A program made the translations under genes and the position numbers. The notes beneath the pieces were generated by a model. It ran no database searches, was not told the origin of the DNA, and worked only from the letters and a program-made list of their open reading frames with translations. A stretch of 41,560 nucleotides of DNA from Camelimonas fluminis (lineage in GTDB: Bacteria > Pseudomonadota > Alphaproteobacteria > Rhizobiales > Beijerinckiaceae), in the NCBI RefSeq assembly GCF_014656355.1, contig NZ_BNCG01000017.1, positions 36,881 to 78,440 of the forward strand, given 5' to 3'. Positions 38,255-41,560 of the stretch are shown in pieces. Within the stretch, counting starts at the first letter, position 1. Every line of letters begins with the position of its first letter.

Positions 38255-38902
38255 TCAAGCCGCCGGGCGCAGAATATTGGCCGGAAATTCAACTTCCATG
38301 GTCGAATTGAACAACTGAATCAGAACCTTGGCGTTGGGGCCGACGATACCGACGACCGGGACCTCCATGCCGTCAAACGGGCCCGTGGAGATGACGACGG
38401 TCTGCCCTACCTCGAATTCGGCATGCGTCTGCATGAACTGCTCGGCGTCGGGGCGAGTGAGGCCATTCCTGAACTTGGAAATCATCCGCTCCATAGCGTC
38501 GCCGCGGACCTGACGGGGCTCGCCATTGATCCCCACGCACCCGACGATGATGTTGATGGAAAACAGATCGAACCACAGCGGCGTGCCGGGCGGGAACCCG
38601 GCGAACACGTAGCCAGGGACCAGCGGGAAATCGCGCAGCTCCTTGGCTCTGACGTAGCGGTTCGGCCGGCGCCAGCGACGGTCAGACGGGCAATAGGTCG
38701 TCACGCCCTTGCGGGACAGGATCTCCTGGGCGGCGAATTCCTTCTGAGGGGCAACGCGCAGCGCATACCACTGCAAGCCCTTCACAGACTCAAGGAGCCG
38801 GTTCGCCGTTGGCTGGGCTGTCGGATAGCGAACAACATGGTGACGGGCGTTCCTGCGCGCCTGCTGGGCTTCTGCTACCCGTTTCTCGGTCTGGCTGGTC
38901 AT
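38255..38902 (-). CDS. NusG/RfaH-like transcription antitermination factor
   Basis: The protein has 215 residues. The NGN domain is at 43-150: LQWYALRVAPQKEFAAQEILSRKGVTTYCP, LVPGYVFAGF and NIIVGCVGING. A KOW domain is at 165-212: FEVGQTVVISTGPFDGMEVPVVGI, KVLIQLFNSTMEVEFPANIL. This is the NusG-paralogue layout: the NGN binds RNA polymerase and the KOW contacts ribosome, Rho or RNA. In phage it most likely permits read-through of terminators in late genes. The N-terminal 40 residues are an extra basic segment. AAGGA precedes the ATG. Confidence 0.92.
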   Translation of the reverse strand: MTSQTEKRVAEAQQARRNARHHVVRYPTAQPTANRLLESVKGLQWYALRVAPQKEFAAQEILSRKGVTTYCPSDRRWRRPNRYVRAKELRDFPLVPGYVFAGFPPGTPLWFDLFSINIIVGCVGINGEPRQVRGDAMERMISKFRNGLTRPDAEQFMQTHAEFEVGQTVVISTGPFDGMEVPVVGIVGPNAKVLIQLFNSTMEVEFPANILRPAA

Positions 38903-38934
38903 TCGGGCATCCTTGGGCTTGGGCAGTTGGTTGG

Positions 38935-39234
38935 TCAGGCTGGAGTATCTGGCGGGGGCGGCAACGGGATTCCGCCAAGGACGCGCGCAATGGCCAGGTA
39001 GTTAATTGCATCGTCATAGCTGTCTGCGTGGTCGCTACGTTCGCCTATGCGGGCCAGTTTGACGGCAAGCATGACGAGGGCGACGTCCCGGGCGTCCAAC
39101 TCCCTGGAGGTCAGGACGTTTGCAATGACGGCTGCGTCTCCAAAATTGTCGGTGATCCCGCCGTATTGCATCCACCGTTCTGCTTCGATGTCTGCGCAGT
39201 TCTCGAGGATCCGTCTGATGGGGCTATTTCTCAT
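38935..39234 (-). CDS. DUF6378-like small phage protein
   Basis: The 99-residue protein is MRNSPIRRILENCADIEAERWMQYGGITDNF, VALVMLAVKLARIGERSDHADSYDDAINYLAIARVLGG and a Pro-rich end. The pattern DVALxMxxxKxARxxxxxxHxDSxxDAxxYxAI is that of DUF6378, related to all-alpha NTP pyrophosphatases, but function is unproven. It is coupled to the next upstream gene by ATGA overlap, in the replication block. Confidence 0.8.
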   Translation of the reverse strand: MRNSPIRRILENCADIEAERWMQYGGITDNFGDAAVIANVLTSRELDARDVALVMLAVKLARIGERSDHADSYDDAINYLAIARVLGGIPLPPPPDTPA

Positions 39235-39620
39235 CGCCCGGCCTCATACGCAGCAATCTCGGCGTCGATCATCGGCCTGATTTTGTCCGCGTAGGCCATC
39301 CGTGCGTCGCGGATTGACACGTAGCCAAGGCCGGACAGCATCACGTCAGTTGGCTCCCGCATCTCGAGCATGGCGGCGACGGCCTTCGCCATGGCCTGCT
39401 TGACACGATCTCCGAACAGCCCGTCGGCAGCCCTCTGCGCCTGCTCCCGGGTTTCACCTAAGCCGATGCCGTAGGCATACATCGCTGCATGATCCGCAAA
39501 GACGTCTGGGTCGATGACCCGCGCAATGCGCTCGACCATTGAGGTCATGGACTTCCCCTTCGCAATCTCCCGAGCGTCTTCCAGCCCCGCTTTGATCTTG
39601 TCGAATGCCTTCCTGGTCAT
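39231..39620 (-). CDS. Hypothetical protein of replication block
   Basis: The 129-residue protein is MTRKAFDKIKAGLEDAREIAK and then FADHAAMYAYGIGLGETREQAQRAADGLFGDRVKQAMAKAVAAMLEMREP and AADKI-like helix. It is helical, with a first motif often seen in phage proteins and toxin-linked regulators. Both ends overlap neighbours by 4 bp (ATGA), showing coupling. Function unknown. Confidence 0.78.
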   Translation of the reverse strand: MTRKAFDKIKAGLEDAREIAKGKSMTSMVERIARVIDPDVFADHAAMYAYGIGLGETREQAQRAADGLFGDRVKQAMAKAVAAMLEMREPTDVMLSGLGYVSIRDARMAYADKIRPMIDAEIAAYEAGR

Positions 39621-40507
39621 GCCGCAAGCTCCTTGCCGTTGTCGCGACGCCAGGTCGCCAGGATGTCTCCTGGCACTCGGCATCCTTCCTGTCCGGGCTT
39701 CGGGCCCCAGTGGTCGAACCAGTCGCCGCGTGCGTGCATCTCCAGGCGCTTCACCCACTGGTCGGCTCCGGGGGCTTGGGCTGTCTGCAAGGATGGCTGT
39801 TCAGCGTAATCATCCCAGCGCTGCTGGTTGAGCCAGGTCATGGCTTGGGCGACCTTTTCCGTGTCGAACCGCCCAGCCCGCCGCTCGATGTCGGCATATC
39901 GACGCGCTGCCGCGATGATGACTTGCGGGTTTGCCCCCGCCTTCACGGCCCTGGCGAATTTCTCGCGGGCTGGCTTCTTCGGGTTCGCTGCCTGGCCCCT
40001 TCTCGGATATGCCGCCCAGAATTGATCGAACAAATCATCGCTTTCTGGCCGACGCGGCGGCGAAGCAGCCGAAGAATGGTTCTCTTGATGGTTCAATGAC
40101 GGTTCAAACGTAGTGAGCCCGGCAAAATCTGCCGGTTGTTCGGTCGTCATTTGCCGGTTGTCGCGGCAGGATTTGCCGGTTGTTGCGGCAGATTTTTCCA
40201 AGCCACCGGCAAAATCTGCCGGTTGTGGTTCGCTGGCGCCAAACGCAACAATCTGGATAGCGTCAGAGGTCCGGCTCCCGTCCTGCCGGCGGCGCTCAAT
40301 ACGCTCAATGACGCCCAGTTCCTCCAGCGCATGGATCGCATTTCTGATGGACCTCTCCGACAGACTGGTGTCAGCCGCAAGCGCCTGCTGGGATGGCCAG
40401 CAGCGGCCATTCTCATCCGCATAGTTCGCTATGGCGACAAGAACGAACTTCGCGGAAGCCGACGGTATTTTCTGCTTCAGGGCCCAGCCGACAGCCTGGA
40501 TGCTCAT
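39617..40507 (-). CDS. Phage replication protein with winged helix-turn-helix
   Basis: The protein has 296 residues. N-terminus MSIQAVGWALKQKIPSASAKFVLVAIANYADENGRCWPSQQALAADTSLSERSIRNAIHALEELGVIERIERR is the wHTH of O-like replication initiators. The middle is Ser/Pro/Gln-rich and the C-terminus has DLFDQFWAAYPRRGQAANPKKPAREKFARAVK and WLNQQRWDDY, typical for phage DnaT/O-like proteins loading DnaB. Start at 40507 overlaps the helicase stop (ATGA). Confidence 0.88.
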   Translation of the reverse strand: MSIQAVGWALKQKIPSASAKFVLVAIANYADENGRCWPSQQALAADTSLSERSIRNAIHALEELGVIERIERRRQDGSRTSDAIQIVAFGASEPQPADFAGGLEKSAATTGKSCRDNRQMTTEQPADFAGLTTFEPSLNHQENHSSAASPPRRPESDDLFDQFWAAYPRRGQAANPKKPAREKFARAVKAGANPQVIIAAARRYADIERRAGRFDTEKVAQAMTWLNQQRWDDYAEQPSLQTAQAPGADQWVKRLEMHARGDWFDHWGPKPGQEGCRVPGDILATWRRDNGKELAA

Positions 40508-41560
40508 TGGCGTGCTCCCGCATGGCTCTCGAAGGGTGTTCGGCATCGAACGATGGATCTGGCCGGATCGCACCAGAGCCGGACGTTCCCGGTGCGTCCC
40601 TGCCGAGATTTGTCGATTGCCATTTCAAGGTCGTTCCGCACCCGGTGAAGCTCATCTTCAGCGGCAGGGTCACCTTCCTTGAACTTGGCCGAGCGCTCGA
40701 TGTAATAGGCCGGCCGATACAGGAGCCCAATGCAGTCGGCAGCCTCTTCGATTTCCCCAGAGCCACGCAGGTCAGCAATCGTCGGGCGCTTGCTTTCGTC
40801 GCCGTTCTTTTCGACAGACCTGTTAATCTGGGACGCCAGCGCGACGCAGCAGCCGAGGCGCTTGGCAATGACCTTTGCGCCGTTGGCAATCTCGCCAAGC
40901 TCCCCGACGCGGTTCCCCTGGTATCGGTTGCTCGCCCTGACGATCTGGGCGTGGTCGATAACCAGCAAGCCAAGCCTGATATCCCGCTTGGCGATGTGAT
41001 CTGCGAACGAGGCAGCCGAGCGTTCAATGTCGCCCAGGTTCAGCCCTGCGCGCGGGTCAATCATGATAGGGAGACGCTCAAGCTCGCGTCGCGCCAGATG
41101 CATGGCCTCCAGCCTGTCGTTGTCGAGATCACCCGACAGGACTTCCTCGTAGCTGGGGCCGTTTCCCGCGATGTCGACCATCATGCGGGCAGACATTTCG
41201 TCCGCGCCAACCTCGAGCGAAAAGAAGGCAACGCCGCAGTTCTTAGCAGCCTGCCGCGCCATGCTGGACAGCAGCATGCTCTTTCCCATGCCGGTGCGTC
41301 CGCCGATAACAAGCAGAGACCCTGGGGCGAGACCGCGCATCGGCAGCTTGGCGTCAAGGTCAGGCAACCCGGTTGATGGTGCCCGCATGCCGCCGCCCCT
41401 CGCCCGTTCTTCTGCCGCCGTCAGCACGTCAACGCCGATGTCACCGGCGGTCCGTGGACGACTGGCCGTCAGCTCGATCATGTCAGCGCGGATTGCCTCG
41501 ATCTGATCAAAGGCCGCGTTCAGCAGGTCGGACGGCATGGCATTGCCAAACTGCTTTTCA
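40504..41560 (-). CDS. DnaB-like replicative helicase (5' end off window)
   Basis: The frame is open to the right edge; 351 codons plus stop are visible. The RecA-type core has Walker A GGRTGMGKS, Walker B LGLLVIDHAQIV and the H4-type motif LRGSGEIEEAADCIGLLYRP, ending in KSRQGRTGNVRLWCDPA, all as in DnaB. The N-terminal primase-binding domain lies mostly outside. Its product unwinds phage DNA with the wHTH protein of the next gene. An internal Met (41538) is not the natural start. Confidence 0.92.
   Translation of the reverse strand, partial: EKQFGNAMPSDLLNAAFDQIEAIRADMIELTASRPRTAGDIGVDVLTAAEERARGGGMRAPSTGLPDLDAKLPMRGLAPGSLLVIGGRTGMGKSMLLSSMARQAAKNCGVAFFSLEVGADEMSARMMVDIAGNGPSYEEVLSGDLDNDRLEAMHLARRELERLPIMIDPRAGLNLGDIERSAASFADHIAKRDIRLGLLVIDHAQIVRASNRYQGNRVGELGEIANGAKVIAKRLGCCVALASQINRSVEKNGDESKRPTIADLRGSGEIEEAADCIGLLYRPAYYIERSAKFKEGDPAAEDELHRVRNDLEMAIDKSRQGRTGNVRLWCDPARSIVRCRTPFESHAGARQ

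Larger units (their letters stand above)
2008..41560. mobile_element. Myovirus-type prophage, left part (right end beyond window)
   Basis: The region holds contiguous replication, late control, packaging, head, contractile tail, baseplate, fibre and lysis modules, almost all leftward with start/stop overlaps of 1-4 bp. The contractile type is shown by a DUF3383-like sheath, a tube protein, gp25-like and J-like baseplate proteins and a Gp138-type spike. The modules look intact with no decayed structural gene, so the prophage may be functional. The integrase and second att site were not seen. Confidence 0.93.

Noticed and set aside
2008-41560. CRISPR arrays, insertion sequences or transposases
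   Set aside because: No regularly spaced repeats, terminal repeats or transposase motifs were seen; repeats found are the collagen-like units, the toxin-antitoxin operator and the two RNA elements.

Overview
The window is high-GC DNA that looks alphaproteobacterial, most likely from the Hyphomicrobiales (rhizobia and relatives). The signs are a Ros/MucR-type regulator, a DUF930 exported protein and overall codon use; I cannot name a genus. Positions 1-1191 are host chromosome: the 5' part of a branched-chain-amino-acid-type ABC transporter binding protein, leftward, with a tandem-palindrome control region upstream. From about 2 kb to the right edge the DNA is one large prophage of contractile-tailed (myovirus) type. 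No integrase, phage end or att repeat is visible, so the right end lies beyond 41560.

Nearly all phage genes run leftward and are read from right to left. 41560-38935: replication (DnaB-type helicase, helix-turn-helix replication protein, two small proteins). 38902-38255: a NusG/RfaH-like antitermination factor, followed by a structured RNA element. 37682-37143: a small rightward regulator pair that shares a divergent promoter/operator with the leftward late operon. 37100-31551: an Acb2/Tad1-like small protein, a small membrane protein, terminase, DUF1073 portal, MuF-like head protein, and prohead protease with a nested scaffold. 31514-25815: cement protein, major capsid, connectors, tail terminator, contractile sheath, tube. 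25798-25228: a rightward toxin-antitoxin pair inserted in the tail operon. 25129-21461: frameshifted tail assembly chaperone, a two-TM protein pair, tape measure.

Between tape measure and baseplate lies an accessory island (about 21.5-13.7 kb) with genes in both orientations: exported proteins, a stand-alone MuF-like domain cassette, an XRE repressor / RHH / P22-type antirepressor switch, and a Ros/MucR regulator. Baseplate and spike genes follow (13493-8815), then tail fibres and adhesins (8749-3809), and finally lysis (endolysin, lipoprotein, holin, membrane coiled-coil protein; 3744-2008).

The most interesting feature is regulatory. Two homologous RNA elements of about 120 nt, each ending in a terminator-like hairpin, sit just after the NusG-like gene and just upstream of the baseplate operon. 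Intrinsic-terminator hairpins also stand immediately before the first gene of successive late modules. Together these suggest NusG-paralogue-driven processive antitermination acting through put-like RNA sites. Other points of note are a candidate anti-CBASS/anti-Thoeris sponge, a canonical T7 frameshift site, and a toxin-antitoxin operator made of a perfect 17-bp inverted repeat.
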